This document shows positions 1 through 8,602 of a DNA stretch of 23,223 nucleotides, piece after piece; within the stretch, counting starts at the first letter, position 1, and every line of letters starts with the position of its first letter. The stretch comes from JBAUHN01 sp049680295 (GTDB lineage: Bacteria; Pseudomonadota; Alphaproteobacteria; Rhodobacterales; Rhodobacteraceae). The notes beneath the pieces were generated by a model. The model searched no databases, was not told where the DNA came from, and saw only the letters and a program-made list of their open reading frames with translations. The stretch lies in assembly GCA_049680295.1 (NCBI GenBank), contig JBAUHN010000207.1, positions 1 through 23,223 of the forward strand, read 5' to 3'. A program made the translations under genes and the position numbers.

Positions 1-582
1 CGCCAGTTGTTTGCGCCGGTTGGCGATTGCAAAGCTCATGACTTCGGCATCATTTGTTGCACCATGCGGTGCCTTGGATTTCAAGTGCGCGCCAATCATC
101 CGCATCTCAAACCCTGACCGTGTCTGCACGGATAATTCAAGTGGCGGTTTGGAAAACACCACCTGATCCTCGGTCGCATCAATATCGAGATCAATGGAAT
201 ACACCTGATCAAACCGCGGCGCGTCCTGTGTTCCGGGGTGCGGTGCATGGCTGACGGTCAACACCTGCGGATCATAGAGCAAGGCAATTTCCTGCTGCGT
301 ATCGTTTGAAAACCCGATGACAGCGGCGTTGGCGCGGATACCATACGTCTCGGCAAAACCGGACAATGCCTTGACAGCATTGCGTTTGGCGCTGTGATCA
401 GGAGCTTCGATAATCATGATCGCATCTGCATCCATTGCCAGAAACACCCGTCCCAGCGCATCGGCCTGTGCTTTGCGGGTGATATCCCAGCGCGCCGACC
501 AATCGCCATCGGCCTGCAGGCGGTCATGGCGATCAAACAGATTGTTGAACCATTCAATATTATAGGTGGCCACACGTATCAT
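1..582 (-). CDS. Endonuclease/exonuclease/phosphatase (EEP) family protein, 3' end outside window
   Basis: Translating the minus strand from the ATG at 582-580 gives 194 open codons to the window edge, so the C-terminal part is missing. The N-terminus MIRVATYNIEWFNN is the typical EEP fold start, with the catalytic-type Asn in YNIEW. A second motif, IMIIEAP, carries the expected metal-binding Glu, and GAHLKSKAPHG follows near residue 175. Members of this superfamily are Mg-dependent phosphodiesterases acting on nucleic acids or phospholipids; the substrate cannot be told here. The start overlaps the stop of the upstream co-chaperone gene as ATGA (579-582), which points to translational coupling. 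The family assignment is good; the specific activity is unknown. Confidence 0.8.
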   Translation of the reverse strand, partial: MIRVATYNIEWFNNLFDRHDRLQADGDWSARWDITRKAQADALGRVFLAMDADAIMIIEAPDHSAKRNAVKALSGFAETYGIRANAAVIGFSNDTQQEIALLYDPQVLTVSHAPHPGTQDAPRFDQVYSIDLDIDATEDQVVFSKPPLELSVQTRSGFEMRMIGAHLKSKAPHGATNDAEVMSFAIANRRKQLA

Positions 583-1259
583 GCGTTTGCGTTTTCGATT
601 GCGGCCCAGGCCCGGTTGATGTCTGCCATACGTTTTTGCGCCAGTTGCATCGCCTCTTGTGGCAGGCCCCGTGCCACCAAAGCATCGGGATGATTTTCGC
701 GCACCAATTGCCGCCAGACCGCGCGGATTTTCGCGACAGGCATATCCGGTGTGACCCCCAGAACGGTATAGGGATCGTTTTCATCCTCAGGGGCAAAGCG
801 CATGCGCAGCGTGTTGAAATCACGCTCGGGCAATTGGAAAATCCGCGCGACATGTTCCAAAAACGCATCCTCATTGGGATGGTAGAACCCGTCCGCCATT
901 GCGATGTGAAACAGACCTTCCAGCAAATCGCGCAGAATGTCGGGCTGGTGTTCAAACATCGCATGTATACGGGCGGCATAAACCTCGAACCCGGCGACGT
1001 CCTGACGCGCCAGATTGAACACTTTCGCCGCCCCCGCCTCATCCTGTGCGGCGATGTCAAAAACGTCCTTGAACGCCGTCACCTCGTCGCGGGTCACCTG
1101 ACCGTCTGCCTTGGCCATCTTGGCCCCCAGGGCAATCACCGCAATTGTAAACGCGACCGAGCGTTCGGGCGGGCTGCGCAACCGCTCAAACACAACGGAA
1201 AGCCCCTCGCCAGCGGCAAGTGCAGACAAGGCTTCGGATATGCGCGACCAGATTGACAT
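579..1259 (-). CDS. TerB and DnaJ-domain co-chaperone (DjiA/DjlA-like)
   Basis: The 226-aa product has a TerB-like helical domain at about residues 35-145, with two acidic loops (KADGQVTRDE at 50-59 and ADGFYHPNED at 122-131). It ends with a J domain at about 162-222 containing the HPD tripeptide (190-192) needed to stimulate DnaK ATPase. No N-terminal membrane helix is visible, unlike enterobacterial DjlA, so a soluble co-chaperone is likely. I chose the start at MSIWSRISEA (1259); an in-frame ATG at 1271 adds four residues, and neither has a strong ribosome binding site. The gene is coupled by a 4-base overlap to the EEP gene downstream. The upstream VOC gene ends 153 bases away. Confidence 0.85.
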   Translation of the reverse strand: MSIWSRISEALSALAAGEGLSVVFERLRSPPERSVAFTIAVIALGAKMAKADGQVTRDEVTAFKDVFDIAAQDEAGAAKVFNLARQDVAGFEVYAARIHAMFEHQPDILRDLLEGLFHIAMADGFYHPNEDAFLEHVARIFQLPERDFNTLRMRFAPEDENDPYTVLGVTPDMPVAKIRAVWRQLVRENHPDALVARGLPQEAMQLAQKRMADINRAWAAIENANA

Positions 1260-1412
1260 GTGGCGGACCATAACTGCTGCTGTGCAGCATGTCAGGCCAT
1301 AGGTTTGATTTTCTGCATCAATTCACAAAAATGACGCCAATATTTCAAAGCGTTCACCGGCCCGGTTTTTGCCCAATCCTGCGCGCAGTTCGGGAAACTC
1401 TGCCACAGCACG

Positions 1413-2024
1413 TCATAAAACGCATTTTCCCATCCGCGATTCAAATTCAGCAGAAAGCCCCGGCGCGCCTTTGGCAAAGACGATACGCGGATCGTTGAGC
1501 TCCAACGCCAAAAACTCGGCAAGGTCGCGGGCGTCCGGATGGGTAATACGCAGACGCGCAAGACGCATGTCTGACGGCACCAATCGTTGGGCAGGATGCT
1601 GACCGGTTTGCCATTCGATCAAGGCAGGGGCGCAATTGTCAAAAGGCAGTATACCGGAATTTGGCACCGCCATACGCCATTTCAAATCCCCCCTTTGCAA
1701 CGCAACCGGATGGCCGAAACCACCCGGTAATTTAGCCAGCGTCGCGTCCAGATCATCGCAGGCGCAAATCCAGTTGGTCAAACGCGGCGGCCCGGAAAAC
1801 CGGTCCAGATCAAACCAGCGGGGCCGATCGGGCCGCGGGGCCATCGGATTGATGGCGATCGCCTCAAGGTAGAGACCATCGCTGAGACCTAGCAAACTAT
1901 TATGCGTATGAAACACATCATGTTCGCCACCTTGCTGCATGGAAATGCCCAGTGACGCCTCGACATGCGCGGTGGCCTCGGCCAGTGATCCACCCGCAAT
2001 TGCGATATGATCCAGTTGCAGCAT
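1413..2024 (-). CDS. VOC (glyoxalase-like) family protein
   Basis: This 203-aa protein begins MLQLDHIAIAGGSLAEA, the usual first strand and helix of a vicinal-oxygen-chelate fold with His at position 6 as a possible metal ligand. It resembles the 'glyoxalase-like domain' group of about 200 residues rather than the short methylmalonyl-CoA epimerase. The start is supported by AGGGGG six bases ahead of the ATG. The gene begins 21 bases after the methylmalonyl-CoA mutase stop on the same strand, so the two are probably cotranscribed. That position makes a role near methylmalonyl-CoA tempting, but nothing in the sequence establishes it. The substrate is unknown. Confidence 0.8.
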   Translation of the reverse strand: MLQLDHIAIAGGSLAEATAHVEASLGISMQQGGEHDVFHTHNSLLGLSDGLYLEAIAINPMAPRPDRPRWFDLDRFSGPPRLTNWICACDDLDATLAKLPGGFGHPVALQRGDLKWRMAVPNSGILPFDNCAPALIEWQTGQHPAQRLVPSDMRLARLRITHPDARDLAEFLALELNDPRIVFAKGAPGLSAEFESRMGKCVL

Positions 2025-2045
2025 AGTCTGCCCCCTGTCGCGCGA

Positions 2046-4175
2046 TCAGCGCCGCGCCGCGCGGATCAGTTTGAGAATATCTTCAGCGGCGGCGGGAATA
2101 TTTGTGCCCGGCCCAAAGATCGCCTTGACCCCTGCGTCATAGAGGAATTGATAGTCCTGCTGCGGGATCACCCCGCCGCAAATCACCAAAATATCCTCGG
2201 CCCCAGCGTCTTTCAGCGCTTTGACCAATTGCGGGGCCAGTGTTTTGTGGCCTGCCGCCTGACTGCTGATGCCAATCACATGCACGTCATTGTCGACCGC
2301 ATCCTGTGCGGCCTCGGCGGGGGTTTGAAAAAGCGGCCCCACATCAACGTCAAAGCCGATATCCGCAAAGGCCGTCGCAATCACCTTGGCACCCCGGTCG
2401 TGACCGTCCTGCCCCATCTTGACCACCAACATGCGTGGACGGCGGCCTTCGTCGGCGGCGAAATCCTCGACCGATTTCTGGATTGCGGCAAAGCCTGCGT
2501 CGCCATCATAGGCAGCGCCATAGACGCCAGCCAGTGTTTTGACCTCGGCGCGGTGGCGGCCGAATTCTTTTTCCATTGCCATGCTGATTTCCCCTACTGT
2601 TGCCCGGGTGCGGGCCGCTTCAACGGCGGCTTGCAAAAGGTTGCCGCCCTTTTTTGCGCGGCGGGTCAATTCATCCAATGCCGCCATGCAGGCATTTTCG
2701 TCACGGGTGCTGCGGATGCGTTCCAGACGCTTGATCTGACTGTTGCGCACGGCCACATTGTCGACGTCCAGAATATCAATCGCATCTTCCTTGTCGCGAC
2801 GGTATTTATTGACGCCCACGACCACCTCGGTACCGCGATCAATGTTGGCTTGCCGGACGGCAGCAGATTCCTCGATCCGCAACTTGGGCATGCCCGAGGC
2901 CACAGCCTTGGTCATGCCGCCCATTTCCTCGACTTCTTCGATCAATTTCCAGGCCGCTTCGGCCAGATCATGGGTCAGTTTTTCAACGTAATAAGACCCG
3001 GCCAGCGGATCGACAACATTGGTGATGCCGGTTTCTTCTTGCAAAATCAGCTGCGTATTGCGGGCGATCCGGGCCGAATTTTCTGTCGGCAGCGCAATCG
3101 CCTCATCCAGCGCGTTGGTGTGCAAGGATTGTGTGCCACCCAAAGCCGCTGCCATCGCCTCATAGGCAGTGCGCACCACGTTGTTATAAGGGTCCTGTTC
3201 TTGCAGGCTGACACCAGAGGTCTGACAGTGAGTGCGCAGCATGCTTGATTTCGGGTTCTTTGGCTCAAACTCGGCCATGATGCGGTGCCACAACAGGCGC
3301 GCAGCACGAAGTTTGGACGCTTCCATAAAAAAGTTCATGCCAATGGCAAAAAAGAACGACAGGCGCGGTGCAAAACGGTCGACATCCATACCCGCAGCGA
3401 TGGCGGTGCGCACATATTCGCGACCGTCGGCCAAAGTAAAGGCCAGTTCCTGCACAAGGTTCGCGCCCGCCTCTTGCATGTGGTAACCCGAGATCGAGAT
3501 CGAGTTGAACTTTGGCATGTGATCTGAGGTGTATTCGATGATATCGCCGATAATCCGCATCGATGGCTCGGGCGGATAGACGTAAGTGTTGCGGACCATG
3601 AATTCTTTCAGGATGTCATTTTGAATGGTGCCGGCAAGAACCGATTTATCGTGTCCCTGCTCTTCGCCTGCGACGATGAAACTGGCCAAAATCGGGATCA
3701 CCGCGCCATTCATCGTCATTGAAACGGACACTTTGTCCAGCGGAATGCCGTCAAACAGGATTTTCATATCCTCGACACTGTCGATGGCCACACCGGCCTT
3801 GCCGACATCCCCCTCAACGCGGGGATGATCGCTGTCATAGCCGCGGTGCGTCGCCAGATCAAAGGCCACTGACACACCCTGTTGCCCGGCGGCGAGCCCC
3901 CGGCGATAGAACGCATTTGATTCCTCGGCCGTTGAAAAGCCGGCGTATTGCCGGATCGTCCAGGGGCGACCTGCATACATCGTCGCCTTGACACCGCGCG
4001 TATAGGGTGCAGCACCCGGGATCGAGCCAAGATGATCGACACCGTCGAGGTCGGCTTGGGTATAGATCGGTTGTACGTCGATCCCTTCGATGGTTTTCCA
4101 CGTCAGGTCATCGACGGTTCGTTCGCGCAATTCACCCTGAGCGAGGTCGCGCCAGATGTCTTTCTTGTCGGTCAT
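2046..4175 (-). CDS. scpA: Methylmalonyl-CoA mutase (single-chain, adenosylcobalamin-dependent)
   Basis: This 709-aa enzyme isomerises (R)-methylmalonyl-CoA to succinyl-CoA, the last step of propionyl-CoA assimilation. The N-terminal TIM-barrel domain (about residues 30-540) contains the TMNGAVIPI and RIIGDIIEYT segments typical of the large subunit. The C-terminal B12-binding domain holds DGHDRG with the lower-axial His near residue 592, followed by GISSQAAGHKTL and VICGGVIP. The full length matches homodimeric bacterial and mitochondrial mutases. The ATG is preceded by AAGGAC with a spacing of about 8 bases. The first 44 bases overlap the 3' end of the sulfotransferase-like gene. It belongs functionally with pccA and pccB upstream on the same strand. 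Symbols scpA, mcm and mcmA are all used for this enzyme. Confidence 0.97.
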   Translation of the reverse strand: MTDKKDIWRDLAQGELRERTVDDLTWKTIEGIDVQPIYTQADLDGVDHLGSIPGAAPYTRGVKATMYAGRPWTIRQYAGFSTAEESNAFYRRGLAAGQQGVSVAFDLATHRGYDSDHPRVEGDVGKAGVAIDSVEDMKILFDGIPLDKVSVSMTMNGAVIPILASFIVAGEEQGHDKSVLAGTIQNDILKEFMVRNTYVYPPEPSMRIIGDIIEYTSDHMPKFNSISISGYHMQEAGANLVQELAFTLADGREYVRTAIAAGMDVDRFAPRLSFFFAIGMNFFMEASKLRAARLLWHRIMAEFEPKNPKSSMLRTHCQTSGVSLQEQDPYNNVVRTAYEAMAAALGGTQSLHTNALDEAIALPTENSARIARNTQLILQEETGITNVVDPLAGSYYVEKLTHDLAEAAWKLIEEVEEMGGMTKAVASGMPKLRIEESAAVRQANIDRGTEVVVGVNKYRRDKEDAIDILDVDNVAVRNSQIKRLERIRSTRDENACMAALDELTRRAKKGGNLLQAAVEAARTRATVGEISMAMEKEFGRHRAEVKTLAGVYGAAYDGDAGFAAIQKSVEDFAADEGRRPRMLVVKMGQDGHDRGAKVIATAFADIGFDVDVGPLFQTPAEAAQDAVDNDVHVIGISSQAAGHKTLAPQLVKALKDAGAEDILVICGGVIPQQDYQFLYDAGVKAIFGPGTNIPAAAEDILKLIRAARR

Positions 4176-5079
4176 TTTGGTGTCCTTGTCGTTGTACGCC
4201 CAGTGGCAGGGTTTTCCCTGCTCTTACCGGTGCGGTTCCTTGTGTCAGGGTGGCCAAACTGTCCGCACCTGCGGTCAGCCACATCATGTCGTCTGCATAG
4301 TTTTCGCGCAATATCGCAGTGTCGATCTCGTTAAATGGCTGCCAACGCCCCATCCCCTTGGGAAGACTATCCAGCCTTTCGCCGCGATCCGCCAAAACCG
4401 CGCGCAATGCGGGCAAATCTGGCGTTGGGTTCAGTCTGCTGCAGCTGCCATCCGCCGGTGCGTCCAGCCCAGCGCCCAGTCGCAACACTGCGTCCGGGTG
4501 TCCCGCAAAAGTTTCAAACGGCAGAACCTTGATATCAGTGGCTGGAACCGCGCTTGCAACATCTGTGATGACCTCGCGCCAACCACGCGGCGTATGCACC
4601 AGCCGGTTGCGGGCGTCATCATCCAGAACATGGTGCCCCCGCGCGACACCGTAGGAAAGCGCCGAAGACCAGTAACTGTCCTGAGCACGTGGTGAGATAA
4701 GAATGCGACTGATCTGCCCGTCAAACGCAGCAGCAATACGCGACATCCGAGCACCGATATCGGGATAGAGCGCCATTGCCCTCAGGTTCGCACGCACTGA
4801 TCCGATCATGTTTTCTTCGCTGATGATCAGCGTCTTAAAGCCCTGTGCGCGCAGCAATGCCATTTGCAAACGGATACGTCCCTGCGCCCGTTCAATCGCA
4901 TGGGGACGGGTTTTGGCCTCGGACGCTGGTGACAATCCGACAAACAGCGATCTGCGGGTATGTGGCGGCGTCAAAATCGCGATTTTTGCGTCAAAAAAGA
5001 ACGCACGGTGACGGCGTAAATAATCCTGAAACGTTGTGGTTCCGGTCCGGTGCGCGCCGATATGAAGGATAATATCCAT
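4132..5079 (-). CDS. Sulfotransferase-like P-loop protein
   Basis: From the chosen start the protein has 315 residues and opens MDIILHIGAHRTGTTTFQ. The HRTGTT stretch at about residues 10-15 is the 5'-phosphosulfate-binding loop of PAPS-dependent sulfotransferases. A later segment with ISEENMIGS (about 90) and RILISPRAQDSYWSSAL (about 125-141) fits the 3'-phosphate-binding Arg/Ser region of the fold. A longer reading frame starts at 5145, but the extra residues are not family-like. The 3' end runs 44 bases into the mutase gene, so the two are probably translationally linked. Its acceptor is unknown, and a propionate pathway does not obviously need one. Similar proteins often act on surface polysaccharides. 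Confidence 0.75.
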   Translation of the reverse strand: MDIILHIGAHRTGTTTFQDYLRRHRAFFFDAKIAILTPPHTRRSLFVGLSPASEAKTRPHAIERAQGRIRLQMALLRAQGFKTLIISEENMIGSVRANLRAMALYPDIGARMSRIAAAFDGQISRILISPRAQDSYWSSALSYGVARGHHVLDDDARNRLVHTPRGWREVITDVASAVPATDIKVLPFETFAGHPDAVLRLGAGLDAPADGSCSRLNPTPDLPALRAVLADRGERLDSLPKGMGRWQPFNEIDTAILRENYADDMMWLTAGADSLATLTQGTAPVRAGKTLPLGVQRQGHQNDRQERHLARPRSG

Positions 5080-5244
5080 GAAAAAGCCGATCACTTGCAT
5101 TAAAGCCGCCCCGCCCGGCTGTCGTCTGAGGGTTGGCGTGATCATGGCGCAAAAGCTCTTGCTGTGGCTTTAATGGGAAAAACATGCGCCAAGGGCTTCG
5201 CAATTCGTCCCGAGGCCCTTATATCTTGTGTAACAGGAGACTTT

Positions 5245-5691
5245 ATGAAAAGCGCCCTAGCCTTTGTTATCACATGTTTTTTTGTGTCCGCCGCAGGGGC
5301 GCAATCGGTCGAAAACCCGACACCCGAATTACAGTTTTTAACAGCAGATGACAAAGATTTAAGCGAATTTTTATGGAAAAAACGCCCCGTCGTGGTTTTT
5401 GGCGACGCTGACGACGATCCCAGGTTTCTGGAACAAATTGCGCTGCTAAAGAAACGCGAGGCAGATTTGGCGGAACGCGATGTGGTGGTGATCACCGATA
5501 CAGACCCGGCGCAGCGTACGCCTTTGCGACTGAAACTGCGGCCCCGTGGCTTTATGCTTGTTATTGTTGGGAAAGATGGCGGCGTGAAACTGCGCAAACC
5601 ATTTCCCTGGGACGTCCGTGAAATCAGCCGCAGCATCGACAAGATGCCGAGCCGCCAACGCGAAATCCGCGCCTCGAAAGAAGCAGGGTAA
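5245..5691 (+). CDS. Secreted DUF4174-type (thioredoxin-like) protein
   Basis: The 148-aa product starts with a signal peptide (MKSALAFVITCFFVSAAGA, likely cleaved before QS). The mature part has the pattern LSEFLWKKRPVVVFGDADDDPRF, RDVVVITDTDP and GFMLVIVGKDGGVKLRKP, which is the DUF4174 thioredoxin-like arrangement. No CXXC pair is present, so a redox role is not supported. AGGAGA at 5235-5240 sits four bases before the ATG, deciding this start over an in-frame ATG at 5164. It lies on the plus strand between pccA-side genes and the mutase, opposite to both. The cellular role is unknown; export to the periplasm is inferred from the signal peptide. Confidence 0.8.
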   Translation: MKSALAFVITCFFVSAAGAQSVENPTPELQFLTADDKDLSEFLWKKRPVVVFGDADDDPRFLEQIALLKKREADLAERDVVVITDTDPAQRTPLRLKLRPRGFMLVIVGKDGGVKLRKPFPWDVREISRSIDKMPSRQREIRASKEAG

Positions 5692-5703
5692 CGCGCGCTT
5701 GCC

Positions 5704-5732
5704 TTGTGCAACGCAGAGTGAATGCCTATATT
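5704..5732 (+). promoter_or_regulatory. Putative sigma-70 promoter for the tiny ORF at 5761
   Basis: TTGTGC (5704-5709) and TATATT (5727-5732) are separated by exactly 17 bases. Transcription would begin near 5740, shortly before the AGGAGG at 5749-5754. The -10 is good and the -35 matches only in TTG. Confidence 0.4.
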
Positions 5733-5760
5733 ACATGCACGACACGTCAGGAGGCGAATT

Positions 5761-5835
5761 ATGGAAAAAGACCCAAACATCCCGTTTACGCCGATCCCTG
5801 TGACGGGTCGGACCGGTCCACGGCCGGGTTACTGA
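5761..5835 (+). CDS. Tiny 24-residue ORF with strong ribosome binding site
   Basis: ATG at 5761 opens 24 codons ending TGA at 5833-5835. AGGAGG (5749-5754) lies six bases before the ATG, the best Shine-Dalgarno in this part of the window, and a plausible promoter precedes it at 5704-5732. The peptide starts MEKDPNIPFTPIPVTG and ends GPRPGY; it has five prolines besides those in the tail, no membrane helix and no signal peptide. Its last 50 bases lie opposite the 3' end of the membrane-protein gene at 5786-6574. I do not recognise it. It could be a genuine microprotein, a regulatory leader, or the remnant of a longer gene whose 3' part was lost. Confidence 0.5.
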   Translation: MEKDPNIPFTPIPVTGRTGPRPGY

Positions 5836-6574
5836 TCGCCCGCGCCGCCGTTTCCGCGCCTTTCGGGCCACCGCTTGCAAATGCCAAAATCAACGTCAGT
5901 GCATTCTGGCCATAGGCAAACGCCTGTTTGCGCATGTCTGAATAATCCGAATACATCAATATCCGCCGATCCTGCGTAAGGTTGCGAAACCCTTGGCCCC
6001 GCATGTCATCAGCCAGTGCCGTGATCGACTTGATCAGGCTATAGTAGGCCACGATGGCGTTGATCGTATGGCGTGGCAGGACGTCGATTTCCTGCACAAT
6101 CGCATTATAGATATGATCGTGCTGTTCGCGCGGAATGAAGGGCACGAAATCCGGATCTTTTTGCATTTTTTTCAGCGTTGCGGCCACGTAAGCCTCAGAC
6201 TTGCCTTCGTCCCACAATGAGGCAAGCGTATTGCCGATCTCGGCATAGATTGCCTTGTGATAATCGCGCATCCGCTCGGCCTTGAGCCGGGCCTTGCCCT
6301 GCTCAGTAAAAATCGCTGTGGTCAGCCAGCCGGTTGCAATCACCAATCCGTCAATCAAAGCCTGCCAAAGCCGGGGATCAAGCTGGGAAAACAGCGACAG
6401 GATCAGTAAGGGAAGCCCCAGTAAAAATGCTACCGGAACCGCAATCGTCAGGAAAAACCGCGCAATGATGCCGCGGGCAATCCGGGCTTCATCGCCATAG
6501 TATAGCGATGCGCAAAGCAGCACGGCGGCTGCCCCCAGAAAGATCCAGATCAGTTGATCCTGCGCGGCAAACAT
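5786..6574 (-). CDS. Membrane protein of unknown function (three N-terminal helices)
   Basis: The 262-aa protein has three likely membrane segments: about 8-26 (IWIFLGAAAVLLCASLYY), 39-61 (FLTIAVPVAFLLGLPLLILS) and 69-90 (LWQALIDGLVIATGWLTTAIF). They are followed by a mostly soluble helical domain with charged stretches (KARLKAERMRDYHKAIYAE). I recognise no named domain. The ATG lies five bases after the pccA stop with no clear ribosome binding site, which suggests translation coupled to pccA. Its 3' end is antisense to the tiny plus-strand ORF. A role linked to propionate metabolism can only be guessed from this position. Confidence 0.75.
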   Translation of the reverse strand: MFAAQDQLIWIFLGAAAVLLCASLYYGDEARIARGIIARFFLTIAVPVAFLLGLPLLILSLFSQLDPRLWQALIDGLVIATGWLTTAIFTEQGKARLKAERMRDYHKAIYAEIGNTLASLWDEGKSEAYVAATLKKMQKDPDFVPFIPREQHDHIYNAIVQEIDVLPRHTINAIVAYYSLIKSITALADDMRGQGFRNLTQDRRILMYSDYSDMRKQAFAYGQNALTLILAFASGGPKGAETAARAISNPAVDRSDPSQGSA

Positions 6575-6579
6575 AGCGT

Positions 6580-8580
6580 CTATTCGAACTCTATGATGAC
6601 ATCATCAACGGCCAGACTGTCACCGGCACTTGCGTTGACCTTGCTGACGACACCTTTGCGCTCGGCACGCAGAATATTCTCCATCTTCATCGCCTCGATT
6701 GTGCACAGGGCTTGTCCATCCTGCACTTCGTCACCAACGGCGACGCTGAGTTTGACCACCAGTCCCGGCATCGGGCACAGCAACATTTTCGATGTATCGG
6801 GGGGCAGTTTTTCCGGCATCTTGCGCGCCAGTTCGGCCTGACGCGGGGTCCGCACGTGAATTTTCATATCCGCGCCACGGGTCCGAATGCGAAAACCTCC
6901 GCTGATTTTGCCAACCTTCAGCACCAGAGGCGCACCATCCACCGACATCACCGCCAGTTGGTCGCCCGGCGTCCAGTCGCCGCTGACCCGCATTGTCGGC
7001 CCGCCTTCCAGAACAACGGTCGATCCTTGCGGATCGGCATTGATTTTCGCGTCAAATGATTGGCCTTGCACCGTGACATTCCAGTCTTCGCCCACTTTGC
7101 GTTCGTGGTTGTCCATCCGTCCAGACACCCGCGCGCGGCGAATTTCGGCAACCCGGTGCATGGCGGCACAGGCCGCAGCAATCCGGTGCAGATCACCCTG
7201 CGGCAGCTCAACACCGGTAAAGCCATCTGGATACTGCTCTTCGATAAAGGCGGTTGTCATGTCACCGGCCATAAAGATCGGATGGTCCATTACCGCAGAC
7301 AAAAACGGCAGGTTGTGCCCGATGCCTTCGACCTCAAAACTATCAAGCGCCACGCGCATCGCCTCAATCGCCTTGTCGCGGGTTGGCGCCCATGTGCAGA
7401 GCTTGGCGATCATCGGGTCATAATACATCGAAATCTCGCCGCCCTCGAACACACCGGTGTCATTGCGTACAACATGAATGTCCGTGGCCACTTCGGCCGG
7501 GGGGCGGTACCGCGTCAAACGCCCGATCGAGGGCAAAAACCCGCGATATGGATCTTCGGCATAAAGCCTGTTTTCGATGGCCCAGCCGTTTAATTTGACA
7601 TCCTTTTGGCTGATGCTCAGCCGCTCGCCATTAGCCACGCGGATCATCTGTTCGACCAGATCAACACCAGTGATCAATTCGGTGACCGGGTGTTCAACCT
7701 GCAACCGGGTGTTCATCTCAAGGAAATAGAAATTCTTGTCGCCATCAACGATGAATTCCACGGTCCCGGCACTTGCGTAATCCACCGCCTGGGCCAGCGC
7801 CACGGCCTGTTCACCCATGGCCTTGCGGGTGGCCTCATCCAGAAACGGGCTGGGCGCTTCCTCGACCACTTTTTGGTTGCGCCGCTGGATCGAACATTCC
7901 CGTTCACCCAGATAAATTCCGTTGCCATGACTGTCACACAGCACCTGAATTTCGATGTGACGTGGCTGGGTGACAAATTTTTCGATGAAAATCCGGTCAT
8001 CCCCAAAGGAATTTGCCGCCTCGTTCTTGGAACTTTGAAAGCCCTCGCGCGCCTCGTCATCGTTCCAGGCAATCCGCATGCCCTTGCCGCCGCCGCCCGC
8101 TGACGCTTTAAGCATCACCGGATAGCCGACCTCATTGGAAATCTTGACCGCCTCATCCGCGTCCGCGATCAACCCCATATACCCCGGCACAGTCGACACA
8201 CCGGCCTCTTGCGCGATTTTCTTAGAAGTAATTTTGTCACCCATCTTTTCGATGGCACCAACCGGCGGGCCAATAAAGGCGACACCCGCCGCCGACAAGG
8301 CCTCGGCGAATTTCGAATTTTCCGACAAGAAACCATAGCCCGGATGCACAGCCTGCGCGCCGGATGATTTGACCGCATCCATCACCTTGTCGATGACGAT
8401 ATAGGATTGGTTGGCGGGGGGCGGGCCAATATGCACCGCCTCATCCGCCATTTTGACGTGCAGCGCGTTTTTGTCGGCATCCGAATAGATGGCAACCGTT
8501 TGGATCCCCATTTTTTGGGCAGTCTTGATCACGCGGCACGCAATTTCGCCCCTGTTTGCAATCAGAATTTTATTGAACAT
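6580..8580 (-). CDS. pccA: Propionyl-CoA carboxylase alpha subunit (biotin carboxylase + biotin carrier)
   Basis: The 666-aa subunit carboxylates its own biotin with ATP and bicarbonate. The biotin carboxylase N-terminal domain begins MFNKILIANRGEIACRVI. The ATP-grasp domain shows KASAGGGGKGMRI (about 158-170) and later EMNTRLQVEHPVTE. A PCC-specific linker domain (about 450-590) follows, and the biotinyl domain carries EAMKME with the biotinylated Lys near residue 632. The length matches alphaproteobacterial PccA. GAGGAA seven bases ahead of the ATG supports the start. It works with PccB, encoded about 3 kb upstream on the same strand, to make methylmalonyl-CoA. The leader has competing hairpins (8603-8628), and an intrinsic terminator lies further upstream. 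Confidence 0.97.
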   Translation of the reverse strand: MFNKILIANRGEIACRVIKTAQKMGIQTVAIYSDADKNALHVKMADEAVHIGPPPANQSYIVIDKVMDAVKSSGAQAVHPGYGFLSENSKFAEALSAAGVAFIGPPVGAIEKMGDKITSKKIAQEAGVSTVPGYMGLIADADEAVKISNEVGYPVMLKASAGGGGKGMRIAWNDDEAREGFQSSKNEAANSFGDDRIFIEKFVTQPRHIEIQVLCDSHGNGIYLGERECSIQRRNQKVVEEAPSPFLDEATRKAMGEQAVALAQAVDYASAGTVEFIVDGDKNFYFLEMNTRLQVEHPVTELITGVDLVEQMIRVANGERLSISQKDVKLNGWAIENRLYAEDPYRGFLPSIGRLTRYRPPAEVATDIHVVRNDTGVFEGGEISMYYDPMIAKLCTWAPTRDKAIEAMRVALDSFEVEGIGHNLPFLSAVMDHPIFMAGDMTTAFIEEQYPDGFTGVELPQGDLHRIAAACAAMHRVAEIRRARVSGRMDNHERKVGEDWNVTVQGQSFDAKINADPQGSTVVLEGGPTMRVSGDWTPGDQLAVMSVDGAPLVLKVGKISGGFRIRTRGADMKIHVRTPRQAELARKMPEKLPPDTSKMLLCPMPGLVVKLSVAVGDEVQDGQALCTIEAMKMENILRAERKGVVSKVNASAGDSLAVDDVIIEFE

Positions 8581-8602
8581 GTGACGTTCCTCGTAAGCTT
8601 GG

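Noticed and set aside
1292..1412. Protein-like minus-strand frame just past the VOC stop, suggesting a frameshifted longer C-terminus
   Set aside because: The VOC protein already has a natural length and end, and the extra frame has no start of its own. A frameshift cannot be shown without relatives.
2007..3248. 413-codon plus-strand open frame
   Set aside because: It is entirely opposite the methylmalonyl-CoA mutase gene; long antisense frames are common in GC-rich codon-biased genes, and its composition (rich in His, Gly, Phe) is that of a shadow.
4863..4870. Another perfect TTTGCAAA
   Set aside because: It lies alone inside the sulfotransferase coding sequence with no second half-site and no promoter nearby.
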